DNA of 64,000 nt from Ollibium composti (GTDB taxonomy: Bacteria; Pseudomonadota; Alphaproteobacteria; Rhizobiales; Rhizobiaceae): the NCBI RefSeq assembly GCF_004801285.1, contig NZ_SSNY01000008.1:186001-250000 (forward strand), read 5' to 3'. Under the pieces are notes generated by a model that worked only from the letters and a program-made list of their open reading frames with translations, ran no database searches and was not told where the DNA came from. Position 1 is the stretch's first letter; every line of letters starts with the position of its first letter. This document shows positions 56,086 to 64,000 of the stretch, piece by piece. Made by a program: the position numbers and the translations under genes.

Positions 56086-56751
56086 TCAGCGCTCCACCTT
56101 GAAGCGGCGCTCGACCTGCCTGAGACCGAACAGGATGCCGTAGCCCGTCACCAGGTACATGATCGTCGTGACGATATAGACCTCGACGATGCGGAACGTG
56201 TTGAAGTTGATCCACTGCGCGCCGTAGGTCAGCTCGGGCACGGCGATGACGGAGGCGACGGACGTGTCCTTGAACAGCGAGATGAACGTGTTGGACAGCG
56301 CCGGCAGGGTGATCCTGGTCATCGTCGGCAGGCGCACGTAGAGCAGCCGCTGCCAGGGCGTCAGGCCGATCGCCTTGCCGGCGTCCAGTTGCCCGCGCGG
56401 CACGGCTTCCAGGCCGGAGCGGAAGACCTCCACCAGATAGGCGCCCGAATAGAGCGACAGCGTACCGATGAAGGAAGCTGTGGGGCTGTAGGCGAAATCG
56501 ACGACCGTCGGGATGCCGTAGAAGACGATGTAGACCAGAAGGATCAGCGGCACGTTGCGGATGAACTCGACATAGGCCGAGATCGCCGCGCGCACCACCT
56601 TGCCGGCGGAAACGTACCAGACGGCGAGGAGAAGCCCGATGGCGGCGCCGATCAGGATCGACACCACCGCCAGTTCCAGGCTGAGGACGAGCCCTTGCCA
56701 GAGCTTGTCGAAATGCCGCCAGATCAGATTGAAATTAAGGTGGTAGCCCAT
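56086..56751 (-). CDS. polar amino acid ABC transporter, permease 2
   Basis: A 221-residue HisM/GlnP-type permease with RNVPLILLVYIVFYG and LDAGKAIGLTPWQRLLYVRL. The start MGYHLNFNLIWRHF at 56751 is preferred to longer frames that extend into the hairpin upstream. It follows its binding-protein gene after a strong 14-bp hairpin. Confidence 0.9.
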   Translation of the reverse strand: MGYHLNFNLIWRHFDKLWQGLVLSLELAVVSILIGAAIGLLLAVWYVSAGKVVRAAISAYVEFIRNVPLILLVYIVFYGIPTVVDFAYSPTASFIGTLSLYSGAYLVEVFRSGLEAVPRGQLDAGKAIGLTPWQRLLYVRLPTMTRITLPALSNTFISLFKDTSVASVIAVPELTYGAQWINFNTFRIVEVYIVTTIMYLVTGYGILFGLRQVERRFKVER

Positions 56752-56780
56752 CGGGCCTCGCTGCTTCCTCGTGCGGCGGA

Positions 56781-56812
56781 CGCCTCCCGGCCGCCATCGC
56801 GGCCGGGAGGCG
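56781..56812 (-). terminator. perfect 14-bp hairpin between binding-protein and permease genes
   Basis: CGCCTCCCGGCCGC (56781-56794) pairs perfectly with GCGGCCGGGAGGCG (56799-56812) around a four-base loop. There is no T-tract, so it is more likely an mRNA 3'-end stabiliser of the binding-protein transcript or a weak terminator. It starts seven bases after the binding-protein stop codon on the minus strand. Confidence 0.65.
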
Positions 56813-56818
56813 AGGCGA

Positions 56819-57697
56819 TCAGATGGTCGGGAAGCCCGGCTTGCGCACCGGCGGCTCCATGCCGAAATAATCCTTGAAAGCCTTGTCGTAGAGTTCGTTC
56901 TGGTGGCCGAACATGGCGATATTGAAGGCCGTGTTGACGAATTGCAGCCAGTCGAGATCGCCCTGCCGCACGCCACCGCCGTAAAGCATGCTGTTCCACT
57001 GCATGCCGGCGTCGAAATAGCGGTCCGGATTCTTCGAGACCAGCCAGCGCACGTTGGAAAGATCGACCGCCGAAGCGTCGGCGCGGTTGGATTCGAGCGC
57101 CTGGAAGACGTTGGCCTGGGTATCGATCTGCATCACCTGTGCTTCGGGAAGCACCTTGTGGACCGTCGTCTCGGCGTCGACGTTCTGCAGGATGGCGATG
57201 CGCGCGCCGCTGCCCTTGGCCTTGAGTTGGTCGTAAGTCTTGGCCGCGGAGTCCGGCTTGGTCATCAGCGCCACGCCCTCGACATAGTAGGGGCGGGTGA
57301 AATTGATGAGCTGCGCGCGGGCACCCGAGATCGTCATGAACTGGAGCGTGATGTCCACCTTGTTCGTGACGATGTTGGGGATGCGCTGCTGCGCGTCCTG
57401 CTTGACGAACTCGACCTTGGACGGATCGTCGAACAGCGCCTGGGCGATGATGCGGCCCATGGTGATGTCCATGCCGACGAGTTCGCCGGCGTCGTTCTCG
57501 AAGTGCCACGGCGCGTTGGTGCTGCCGGTGCCGACGATCAAATGGCCGCGGTCGAGCACGGTGCGCAGCAGGCTGTCGCTGGCGGCCTGCGCGGCCGCTT
57601 GTTTGGGATCGAGCAGGACCGAGGCCGAAAGCGCGCCGAGCGCCGCACCTCCGAGTCCGAGCTTCAGAAAATCGCGGCGTTCAGTTCCTTCGGTCAT
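56819..57697 (-). CDS. amino acid-binding periplasmic protein (SBP_bac_3), Tat-type signal
   Basis: A 292-residue family-3 binding protein. The N-terminus MTEGTERRDFLKLGLGG carries a twin-arginine motif with cleavage near AAAQA. The ATG at 57697 has GAGGAGA six bases upstream; a start at 57727 has no such site. The hinge region RGHLIVGTGSTNAPWHF is family-typical. It heads the operon binding protein, two permeases, ATPase, RidA, SelA-like enzyme. It is divergent from the IclR gene. Confidence 0.9.
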   Translation of the reverse strand: MTEGTERRDFLKLGLGGAALGALSASVLLDPKQAAAQAASDSLLRTVLDRGHLIVGTGSTNAPWHFENDAGELVGMDITMGRIIAQALFDDPSKVEFVKQDAQQRIPNIVTNKVDITLQFMTISGARAQLINFTRPYYVEGVALMTKPDSAAKTYDQLKAKGSGARIAILQNVDAETTVHKVLPEAQVMQIDTQANVFQALESNRADASAVDLSNVRWLVSKNPDRYFDAGMQWNSMLYGGGVRQGDLDWLQFVNTAFNIAMFGHQNELYDKAFKDYFGMEPPVRKPGFPTI

Positions 57698-57744
57698 CGA
57701 TGTCTCCTCATGGGTTGGCACGTTCACGATCTGGCGGCCTTGAA

Positions 57745-57775
57745 TAGTCTTATATATTGGACTACTTTCTTATAT
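57745..57775. promoter_or_regulatory. candidate IclR operator with direct and inverted repeats
   Basis: TCTTATAT occurs at 57748-57755 and 57768-57775, exactly 20 bases apart (two helical turns). TAGTC (57745-57749) and GACTA (57760-57764) form an inverted repeat around the first copy. The patch is AT-rich in a GC-rich genome and lies between the divergent binding-protein and IclR genes, the expected place for the regulator to bind. Confidence 0.45.
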
Positions 57776-57824
57776 TAGAGACGGTAACCTATTCCATACG
57801 GCTTGGCAATCGAGATCGGCGAAA

Positions 57825-58646
57825 ATGGATCAGCCCCAAATGGACCGACCTTTGACGGACAAGACCCCTCCGGCGAAGACCCGCATGGCGCGGGGACCGC
57901 GCGAACGCGGCGTCGACAGGGTTCTGAAGCTGTTTTCCTTCCTTCAGTCGAACGGAGGGCCTGCCCGGCTGGCGGAATTGCCGCACGCTCTCGGCGCGCC
58001 CAAATCGACGATCTATGATCTGGTGAACATCCTGTCCGAGGCGGGACTGCTGGAGGTGCGCGGCAAGGAGAGCAACGTCTATTTCGGCAAGTTGATCTAT
58101 CTTTACGGGGCAAGCTATCTGCGCGCCAACGACATCGTCGCGCGCGGACGCGAAATGGTCGACGCGCTGGCAAAGGAGACGGGCGAGACGAGCGAGCTTT
58201 GCACGCGCTTGCACGGCAAACAGGTGATCGTCCACGCTCGCCCCGGCTCGCGGCCGCTGCGCATCAGCTCCGAAATCGGCTCGCGCATCCCCTTGCCATG
58301 GACGGCGTCCGGTAGGCTGATGCTGTCGCAAACGCCGTTGGCGGAAATCTCGGCGATCCTCGAACCTGAGGACCGGACGATGCCCGACGGCAAACCCGTC
58401 GACATCGCCGCATTCGCCGCGGAATGTCATGCCCACACGCAGTTGCCGCTGGCCAGGACCGTGGGCATGATCAGCCGTTTCACGCAATGCCTTGCCGCGC
58501 CCATCACCAACCAGGCCGGGCAGGTGGAAGCGACGATCTGCTTTGTCCTGCCCATCGATATCCCGGAAGAAAAGATGCGCATGCTGGAAGCGAAGCTGCT
58601 GGAGGCTTCGGAAGCAATCTCTCTGGGCGGGGACGCGCTGCGCTGA
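57825..58646 (+). CDS. IclR-family transcriptional regulator
   Basis: A 273-residue regulator. The N-terminal winged helix (about 28-85; LPHALGAPKSTIYDLVNILSE... is the recognition part) is followed by an IclR effector domain (about 95-265), with FTQCLAAPITNQAG as a typical strand-loop. It is divergent from the amino acid transport operon and probably represses it. A second candidate target is the molybdenum hydroxylase operon that starts 347 bases downstream. Ligand unknown. Confidence 0.9.
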   Translation: MDQPQMDRPLTDKTPPAKTRMARGPRERGVDRVLKLFSFLQSNGGPARLAELPHALGAPKSTIYDLVNILSEAGLLEVRGKESNVYFGKLIYLYGASYLRANDIVARGREMVDALAKETGETSELCTRLHGKQVIVHARPGSRPLRISSEIGSRIPLPWTASGRLMLSQTPLAEISAILEPEDRTMPDGKPVDIAAFAAECHAHTQLPLARTVGMISRFTQCLAAPITNQAGQVEATICFVLPIDIPEEKMRMLEAKLLEASEAISLGGDALR

Positions 58647-58993
58647 CACTGGAGCGCGGCCAGTGCGGCCACAAAGGCACCCGAAAGCAGTTTTGTCCTG
58701 TCGTCGTTGATTTCCTTATCTCCACGTCCGGCCATCGGCTGTTAACCGCGCCCCGACTTCGTCGCATGCACGACTTGGGGATGCCGACGACCGTCGATCT
58801 CGAACGATTGCGCGGATCGTTGACGCCGGCGGCCATTGCCGCTTTTCTCAGATAGTGGGTAGCGACGACGGCGGCGCGACCCTGGCACTACGACTGTGCC
58901 GGATTCCAGTCTCTGGAACAGCAATATTTGGATGGCCAATCGAACAAAGCGCCCTATAAACAACGATAAAATCGCGATCACCCAGGGGAGACG
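58647..58993 (+). promoter_or_regulatory. 347-base region between iclR and the molybdenum hydroxylase operon
   Basis: No convincing gene. A 29-codon frame at 58766-58855 (MHDLGMPTT...) lacks a ribosome-binding site and was not accepted. AT-rich sequence at about 58920-58978 (TATAAAC and GATAAAATC) just before the GGGGAGA ribosome-binding site of the next gene is the likely promoter. No operator was defined. Confidence 0.4.
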
Positions 58994-59854
58994 ATGCGCT
59001 ACATACGTCCGCTTTCAATAGAAGATGCCGTCGGCACGCTGGCCAGTTCGGCCAGAACAGCCGCAATCCTGGCCGGAGGCAGCGACCTCCTGGTGAGAAT
59101 GAAGGGCGGCTTCGTCGAGCCCGACCTCATCGTCGACATCAAGGCCGTCCCGGGACTCGGTGATGTACAGGAAACAGCCGAAGGCTTCAGGATCGGAGCC
59201 GCGGTTCCCAGTGCCGTGCTCGGCGAAAACACCGCCCTGAAGAAGGCCTGGCCCGGCGTGGTCGAGGCGGCCAGGCTGATCGGCTCCAAGCAGGTGCAGG
59301 GACGCTGTACCATCGTCGGCAACCTCTGCAACGCCTCGCCGGCGGCCGACAGCGTGCCGGCGATGGTGGCGGCCGGCGCCAAAGCAGTGATCGTCGGGCC
59401 GTCGGGCCGGCGCACCATCCCTGTCGAGACCGTGCCTGCCGGACCCGGCAGGACCACGCTCGCCAAAGGCGAGATCATCGAGGCGATCCTGCTCGACAAG
59501 CGCCCGCCGCACGCGGGCGACGCCTATCTGCGCTTCATCCCGCGCACCGAAATGGACATTGCGGTGGTCAGCGCCGGCGTGAACCTGACGCTCGACGAAA
59601 AGGGCGCCGTCAAGACGGCCCGCGTGGCGCTGGGCGCCGCGGCGCCGACGGTGCTTCTGGTGGAAGAGGCTGCCGAAGTCCTCGTCGGCTCGAAGCTCGA
59701 CGAAGCAACGCTGGAGCGGCTTGCAAAGGTCTGCTCGGGCGCCTGCCGCCCCATCGACGACAAGCGCGGCACCATCGAATTCAGAAGAAAAGTCGCGGGC
59801 GTGCTGGCCAGGCGGGCCGCCGTGACCGCCTATCAGCGTGCAGGAGGCAAATGA
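58994..59854 (+). CDS. molybdenum hydroxylase, FAD-binding subunit (CoxM/XdhB-like)
   Basis: A 286-residue FAD subunit of the xanthine dehydrogenase/CO dehydrogenase family. The FAD contacts AGGSDLL (near 27-33) and a second glycine-rich stretch TIVGNLCNASPAADS (about 103-117) are present. It passes electrons from the Fe-S subunit to its acceptor. GGGGAGA precedes the ATG at 58994, and the stop overlaps the start of the next gene. First of four co-directional overlapping genes. Confidence 0.92.
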   Translation: MRYIRPLSIEDAVGTLASSARTAAILAGGSDLLVRMKGGFVEPDLIVDIKAVPGLGDVQETAEGFRIGAAVPSAVLGENTALKKAWPGVVEAARLIGSKQVQGRCTIVGNLCNASPAADSVPAMVAAGAKAVIVGPSGRRTIPVETVPAGPGRTTLAKGEIIEAILLDKRPPHAGDAYLRFIPRTEMDIAVVSAGVNLTLDEKGAVKTARVALGAAAPTVLLVEEAAEVLVGSKLDEATLERLAKVCSGACRPIDDKRGTIEFRRKVAGVLARRAAVTAYQRAGGK

Positions 59855-60330
59855 TGGCCGGTGTAGCTGTTTCAACCACGATCAACGGCGATTCCGTCGA
59901 ATATCTGTGCCAGCCCGACGAGACGCTGCTGGAAGTGCTGCGCGACCGTCTGGGCCTGACCGGCGCCAAGGAAGGCTGCGGCACCGGCGACTGCGGCGCC
60001 TGCTCAGTCATCCTCGATGGCCGCCTGGTGTGCTCGTGCCTCGTGCTCGGCGCCGAAGCCGAAGGGCGGCAGGTCGAGACCGTCGAGGGCATGGCGCATG
60101 GCGAGCAATTGCACCCGTTGCAGCAGAAGTTCCTCGAGCACGCGGCCCTTCAGTGCGGCATCTGCACGCCGGGCTTCCTGATCGCGGCGAAGGACCTGCT
60201 GGCCAAGAACCCCTCGCCGACCGAGGAGGAAATCCGCTTCGGCCTCGCCGGGAACCTGTGCCGCTGCACCGGTTACGACAAGATCGTTCGCGCCGTCCAG
60301 GACGCGGCCAACATGATGCGGGGAGCCTGA
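59854..60330 (+). CDS. molybdenum hydroxylase, [2Fe-2S] subunit (CoxS/XdhA-like)
   Basis: A 158-residue subunit with two [2Fe-2S] clusters. The plant-type site is [12 protein letters not shown] with a later CSC, and the second is QCGICTPG with CRCTG. It relays electrons from the molybdenum centre to the FAD subunit. Two ATG codons stand in tandem at 59851 and 59854; the second is preferred because GGAGG is six bases upstream of it. It ends three bases before the catalytic subunit gene. Confidence 0.94.
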   Translation: MAGVAVSTTINGDSVEYLCQPDETLLEVLRDRLGLTGAKEGCGTGDCGACSVILDGRLVCSCLVLGAEAEGRQVETVEGMAHGEQLHPLQQKFLEHAALQCGICTPGFLIAAKDLLAKNPSPTEEEIRFGLAGNLCRCTGYDKIVRAVQDAANMMRGA

Positions 60331-60333
60331 CCG

Positions 60334-62598
60334 ATGAATTTCGATCCACGTTATTCGACGCGCAATTTTACCGCCGTTGGCACCCGCCCCATCCGCCCGG
60401 ACGGCATCGACAAGGTGACGGGCCGCGCCCGCTACGGCGCCGACTTCAACATGGCCGGCCAGTTGGTCGGGCGCATCCTGCGCAGCCCGCACGCGCACGC
60501 CAAAATCAAGAAGATCGACACCTCGAAAGCTGAAAAGCTGCCGGGCGTGAAGGCGGTCATCACAGCCGCCGACCTGCCCGATCACACCAATGGCGACGCC
60601 GCCATGTACGACATCCTCGACAACTGCATGGCACGCAAGAAGGCACTCTATGACGGCCACGCGGTGGCCGCCGTCGCCGCCATCGACGCCCGCACGGCAA
60701 GGCAGGCGCTGAAGCTCATCGAGGTCGACTACGAAGTGCTGGCGCATGTGACCGATGTCGACGAGGCGATGAAGCACGGGGCACCCCTCATCAACGACGC
60801 CGTCTTCACCGAAGGTCTCGAGGAAAAGCCGGTCAAGCCGTCCAACGTCACCAAGCGCAGCCAGTTCGGCCATGGCGATGTCCACGCGGGCTTCGGCCAC
60901 GCCGATTTCGTCGTCGAGCGCTCCTTCAGGACCGAGCAGACGCATCAGGGCTATATCGAGCCGCACGCTTGCGTGGCGAGCGCCAATGCCGACGGCACGG
61001 CGGACCTGTGGGTCTGCACGCAGGGCCATTTCGTCTACCGCCAGCACTGCGCCCAACTGCTCGGCATGGACGCCTCGAAACTGCGCGTCACCTCTTCCGA
61101 GATCGGCGGCGGCTTCGGCGGCAAGACCCACGTCTGGGCCGAGCCGGTGGCACTCGCCTTGTCGCGCAAGGCCGGCCGGCCGGTGAAGCTGGTGATGACG
61201 CGCGACGAGGTGTTCCGCGCCTCCGGCCCGACAAGCGCCACCTCGATCGACGTCAGGATCGGCGCCCGCAAGGACGGCACCATCACCGCCGCCGAAGCGA
61301 CGCTGCGCTATTCCTGCGGCCCCTATGCCGGCTCATGGGCCGAAGTCGGCGCCATGACCTCCTTCGCCTGCTACAGGCTCGAGAACGTCAAGACCGTCGG
61401 CTACGAGGTGCTGGTCAACCGGCCGAAGACCGCGGCCTACCGCGCGCCCTCGGCGCCGATGGCGGCCTTCGCGGTGGAAAGCGCGATCGACGAACTGGCC
61501 AAGATGGTCGGCATGGACCCGGTCGATTTCCGCATCAAAAACGCCGCCCAGGAAGGCACGCGGTCTTCCTACGGCCCGGTCTACGGCCCGATCGGCATCG
61601 GCCCGACGCTGGAAGCGGTGAAGAACCATCCGCACATGAAGGCGCCGCTCGGCAAGAACCAGGGACGCGGCATGGCCTGCGGCTTCTGGTTCAACTTCGG
61701 CGGCCAGACCTGCACCGACCTCAACATCGGAATGGACGGTTCGGTCTCGCTTGCCGTCGGCACCATCGACGTGGGCGGCTCGCGCGCCTCGCTGTCACTG
61801 ATCGCGGCGGAGGAACTCGGCATTGCCTACGAGCATGTGAAGGCGGTGGTCGCCGACACATCGAGCCTCGGCTACAACGACATGACCGACGGCAGCCGCG
61901 GCACCTTCTCTACTTCGATGGCGACCATTTCGGCCGCCCGCAACGCCATCAGGACGCTGCGCGAGCGCGCCGCCCAGATGTGGGACATTTCCGTCGATGA
62001 CGTCGCCTGGGAACATGGCCACGCGGTCGCCAGGGGCGAGAAGCACGGCAATCTCGGCAAACTGTCGCTGAAGGAGATCGCCGCCGCGTCCGGCACGACG
62101 GGCGGGCCGATCGCCGGTCACAGCGAGCTTGTCGCCGACGGCGCCGGCGTCTCCTTCGCCACCCACATCTGCGACATCGAGGTCGATCCCGAGACCGGCG
62201 CCACGCGGGTGCTGCGCTATACGGTGGTGCAGGATGCCGGCAAGGCGGTGCATCCGACCTATGTCGAGGGCCAGTACCAGGGCGGTGCGGCGCAAGGCAT
62301 CGGCTGGGCGCTCAACGAGGAGTATATTTACGGCAAGGACGGGCGGCTGCAGAATGCGGGCTTCCTCGACTACCGCATCCCGGTCTGCTCCGACCTGCCG
62401 ATGATTGACACGCAGATCCTCGAGATTCCCAACCCCAACCATCCCTACGGGGTGCGCGGCGTCGGCGAAACCTCGATCGTGCCGCCGCTGGCGGCGATCG
62501 CCAACGCGCTGTCGAACGCGGCGGGCGTGCGCATGACGCACATCCCGATGTCGCCGCCGCGCGTTCTGGCCGCGCTCGAGGCCGCACGGGAAGGCTGA
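60334..62598 (+). CDS. molybdenum hydroxylase, molybdopterin-binding catalytic subunit (CoxL/XdhC-like)
   Basis: A 754-residue subunit of the xanthine dehydrogenase family. Visible motifs are GGGFGGK (Moco binding, near 254), EPHACVASAN, AYRAPSAPMAAFAVES and a C-terminal GVGETS with the catalytic Glu. The active-site motif AYxCSFR of CO dehydrogenase is absent, so it is not form I CODH. It hydroxylates a carbon centre next to nitrogen or an aldehyde, but the substrate (purine, nicotinate-like, aldehyde) cannot be assigned. Co-encoded FAD, Fe-S and MoaD-like proteins form one operon. Confidence 0.92.
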   Translation: MNFDPRYSTRNFTAVGTRPIRPDGIDKVTGRARYGADFNMAGQLVGRILRSPHAHAKIKKIDTSKAEKLPGVKAVITAADLPDHTNGDAAMYDILDNCMARKKALYDGHAVAAVAAIDARTARQALKLIEVDYEVLAHVTDVDEAMKHGAPLINDAVFTEGLEEKPVKPSNVTKRSQFGHGDVHAGFGHADFVVERSFRTEQTHQGYIEPHACVASANADGTADLWVCTQGHFVYRQHCAQLLGMDASKLRVTSSEIGGGFGGKTHVWAEPVALALSRKAGRPVKLVMTRDEVFRASGPTSATSIDVRIGARKDGTITAAEATLRYSCGPYAGSWAEVGAMTSFACYRLENVKTVGYEVLVNRPKTAAYRAPSAPMAAFAVESAIDELAKMVGMDPVDFRIKNAAQEGTRSSYGPVYGPIGIGPTLEAVKNHPHMKAPLGKNQGRGMACGFWFNFGGQTCTDLNIGMDGSVSLAVGTIDVGGSRASLSLIAAEELGIAYEHVKAVVADTSSLGYNDMTDGSRGTFSTSMATISAARNAIRTLRERAAQMWDISVDDVAWEHGHAVARGEKHGNLGKLSLKEIAAASGTTGGPIAGHSELVADGAGVSFATHICDIEVDPETGATRVLRYTVVQDAGKAVHPTYVEGQYQGGAAQGIGWALNEEYIYGKDGRLQNAGFLDYRIPVCSDLPMIDTQILEIPNPNHPYGVRGVGETSIVPPLAAIANALSNAAGVRMTHIPMSPPRVLAALEAAREG

Positions 62599-62843
62599 TG
62601 GTCGAGGTCACGCTCTGGGGGTCGCTCGGAAGGGCCGCCGGAGGCACCAACAAGCTCGACATCGAGGCCAAGGACATAAGGGAGCTGTTCAGGAAACTGG
62701 CTGAGCAGCATCCCGGCCTTCAGCCCTGGATAGACCGTGGTATCGCCGTCTCCATCGACGGGACGATCTACCGCGACACCTGGTCGAAGCAATTGCCGCA
62801 AGACGCGGAAATCTTCCTGCTGCCCCGTCTCGCCGGAGGATAA
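62598..62843 (+). CDS. MoaD/ThiS-like ubiquitin-fold protein
   Basis: An 81-residue protein ending in AGG, with the C-terminal Gly-Gly that is thiocarboxylated in MoaD and ThiS. The start overlaps the stop of the molybdenum hydroxylase gene by one base (TGATG), so it is translationally coupled. It resembles MoaD-like proteins that occur beside molybdenum or tungsten enzymes. A dedicated sulfur donor for Moco assembly, or another sulfur-transfer role, is inferred; its E1 partner is not in the window. Confidence 0.8.
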   Translation: MVEVTLWGSLGRAAGGTNKLDIEAKDIRELFRKLAEQHPGLQPWIDRGIAVSIDGTIYRDTWSKQLPQDAEIFLLPRLAGG

Positions 62844-62940
62844 ACGGCGTGCTGCAATTGCTTGTCGACGGCTTCGTCGATGTGCAGGAGGCTGATGGGG
62901 CAAAAGCAAACGGAAAGCATGCCTTCCGTATGGCCGCCGT

Positions 62941-63738
62941 TCAAACGACGAAGCGTATCGCGCGCTGGATGTCGAAGAAGTCGTTCGCCCGGAAGCGAAG
63001 CGTGCGCGGTGCGGGATGCTCGATGCCCGGATACCAGCTTCCCTTGAAGGCTTCGATCGGGGTGGTGAACTCGACGACGAGTTCGAAGCTGTCGGCCAGC
63101 TTCGGCAGGCATGTCGACAGATCGCGCGACAGCGCGGCCTCGACCGTCTCGCGAATGGCTTTCATCGACCCTTGCGGCGACAGCGAGGAGGTGGCCGGGC
63201 CGAAGCCCTGGCTGGTGGCGACGGTGGCAATGTCGGCAACCAGCGCCTTCGCCTCGCCGCACATGCCGGCGTCGCCCGACAGGAATACCGACGGTACGCC
63301 GTAGCGAGCCGCGCAATGCGCGTTGAGCGTGTATTCGGACGCGATCTCACCATTGAGGAACATTCTCGACACAGTGCCGGTCAGCGTGTGCGCCAGCGGA
63401 TTGGTGTCGGTGCCGGCCTTGTTGTGGTAGCCGGTGTAGAGGGCGGCGTCGAAACTCTCGTCGATGCCAAACATCATCGCATCGGGATGCCCGCTCCAGC
63501 CGCGGACGATACGCACGTAGTCGGGAAGCTTCGAAAGGATGAGATTGCGCGCCGTCGAATGGGCATCCTTGACGACGATCTCGGTGGCACCGGCGGCCCT
63601 GGCACCCTCGCAGGCGGCCACCAGTTCGTCGGTCATGTATTCGCGGAACTCGGCGTATTCCGGATGCCCCTTGCGCGCCTCGTCCCAGTTGGTGATGCCT
63701 GCCGTACCTTCGATGTCGGCGCTGATGAAGACCTTCAT
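62941..63738 (-). CDS. M55-family D-aminopeptidase (DppA-like)
   Basis: A 265-residue protein of the M55 family. The N-terminal MKVFISADIEGTAGI (SxDxEG zinc motif), a KDAHSTARN segment near residue 80 and GYHNKAGTD carry the family's metal ligands. DppA of Bacillus is a self-compartmentalising D-aminopeptidase. The ATG at 63738 has AGGCAGGG upstream; a longer frame to 63789 is less likely. It is convergent with the molybdenum hydroxylase operon, with a 97-base gap. Substrate is probably a D-amino acid amide or D-peptide. Confidence 0.87.
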   Translation of the reverse strand: MKVFISADIEGTAGITNWDEARKGHPEYAEFREYMTDELVAACEGARAAGATEIVVKDAHSTARNLILSKLPDYVRIVRGWSGHPDAMMFGIDESFDAALYTGYHNKAGTDTNPLAHTLTGTVSRMFLNGEIASEYTLNAHCAARYGVPSVFLSGDAGMCGEAKALVADIATVATSQGFGPATSSLSPQGSMKAIRETVEAALSRDLSTCLPKLADSFELVVEFTTPIEAFKGSWYPGIEHPAPRTLRFRANDFFDIQRAIRFVV

Positions 63739-63807
63739 GTCCCTGCCTTTCGATCCGGGTGAAATCCGTGCGGCTTCGGCGGCCGTCACCGCCGCGGTCG
63801 TTGCCGG

Positions 63808-64000
63808 TCAGGCCGCCACTTCGGCGCGCCGGCGCTCCAGGAACATCGGCCCGACCCGGATGCCGCGGCGACCTTTCTCGTCGACCGCATCGAGTTCGAG
63901 GATCTCCTCCTCGTAGAGCAGGCCGTGCATACGGAAACGGCCTGCATCGACCGGCTCGCACGTATGCGTGCAGAAATATTCGATCAGGCATTTCAACTCG
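63808..64000 (-). CDS. unidentified protein, N-terminus beyond the right edge
   Basis: The C-terminal 63 residues are visible, ending in RRRAEVAA, and the frame stays open to the window edge. The visible part contains CTHTCEPVD, LLYEEEILELDAVDEKG and GPMFLERRR. I do not recognise the family. It is 69 bases upstream of the D-aminopeptidase gene on the same strand and could share its operon. A TTG at 63996 is an internal codon rather than a likely start. Confidence 0.6.
   Translation of the reverse strand, partial: ELKCLIEYFCTHTCEPVDAGRFRMHGLLYEEEILELDAVDEKGRRGIRVGPMFLERRRAEVAA

Noticed and set aside
58766..58855. 29-codon plus-strand frame in the gap after iclR
   Set aside because: The peptide looks protein-like but has no ribosome-binding site, and I recognise no homologue; could be a gene remnant.
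60334..62598. Form I CO dehydrogenase
   Set aside because: The AYxCSFR active-site motif is absent; the matching segment reads AYRAP.
1..64000. CRISPR arrays, rRNA, tRNA genes and insertion sequences
   Set aside because: No regularly spaced repeats, no rRNA or tRNA signature sequences and no transposase motifs were noticed in reading; a dedicated tRNA scan could still find one.

Overview
The window is high-GC, almost fully coding DNA. It looks like an alphaproteobacterial chromosome, most likely Rhizobiales/Hyphomicrobiales (Mesorhizobium/Phyllobacteriaceae-like). The reasons are base composition, many ABC-transporter/catabolic operons, Tat-type binding proteins, a complete kdp operon, sarcosine oxidase genes, and a double-palindrome intergenic element (52839-52942) that resembles the RIME repeats of rhizobia. 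I saw no rRNA, tRNA, CRISPR array or insertion sequence. Genus-level placement is inference.

Layout. (1) 1-6924, minus strand: the end of a NylB-type serine hydrolase, then a GT4 glycosyltransferase, a glycogen-debranching-like glycosidase, otsA and otsB (storage glucan/trehalose). (2) 7071-13588: a trimethylamine-dehydrogenase-family flavoprotein divergent from a LysR regulator, a pyrrolysine-free MttB-family methyltransferase and an orphan oligopeptide-type binding protein (probable N-methyl compound use). (3) 13867-21869, minus: kdpFABCDE plus a 27-residue membrane peptide ahead of kdpF. (4) 22250-27708: diaminopropionate ammonia-lyase (ygeX), a polar amino acid ABC transporter, a YgeY-type M20 hydrolase and a divergent Lrp/AsnC regulator. 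This is a self-contained module for a diaminopropionate-like compound. (5) 27777-35936, minus: a peptide-type ABC transporter, an M20 amidohydrolase, an SDR dehydrogenase and a cupin regulator. (6) 36359-46259, plus: a DeoR regulator, small and large dimethylformamidase-like subunits, GlpA-like and GlpB-like flavoproteins, a GlpK-like kinase, the DMSP lyase dddP and a TetR regulator. (7) 46292-51242, minus: heterotetrameric sarcosine oxidase soxBDAG. (8) 51537-58646: an N-carbamoyl-amino-acid hydrolase, a SelA-like PLP enzyme with RidA, a polar amino acid ABC transporter and an IclR regulator. (9) 58994-64000: a three-subunit molybdenum hydroxylase with its own MoaD-like protein, an M55 D-aminopeptidase and an unidentified gene cut by the right edge.

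How it fits together. Most of the window is accessory nitrogen and C1 catabolism: uptake systems joined to amidases, demethylases, ammonia-lyases and oxidoreductases, each with a local regulator. The most unusual part is region 6 with region 5. A palindrome (TGACCG-TT-CGGTCA and a one-mismatch copy) lies both in the divergent region between the ABC operon and deoR and directly upstream of a good promoter for the dimethylformamidase-like operon. This suggests one DeoR-controlled regulon that imports an amide, hydrolyses it, and phosphorylates and oxidises a polyol-like product. dddP sits at the end of that operon, and all six metal-ligand residues known from DddP fall at the same residue numbers. 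Three ABC operons carry a strong hairpin directly after the binding-protein gene, which probably sets binding-protein expression above permease expression.
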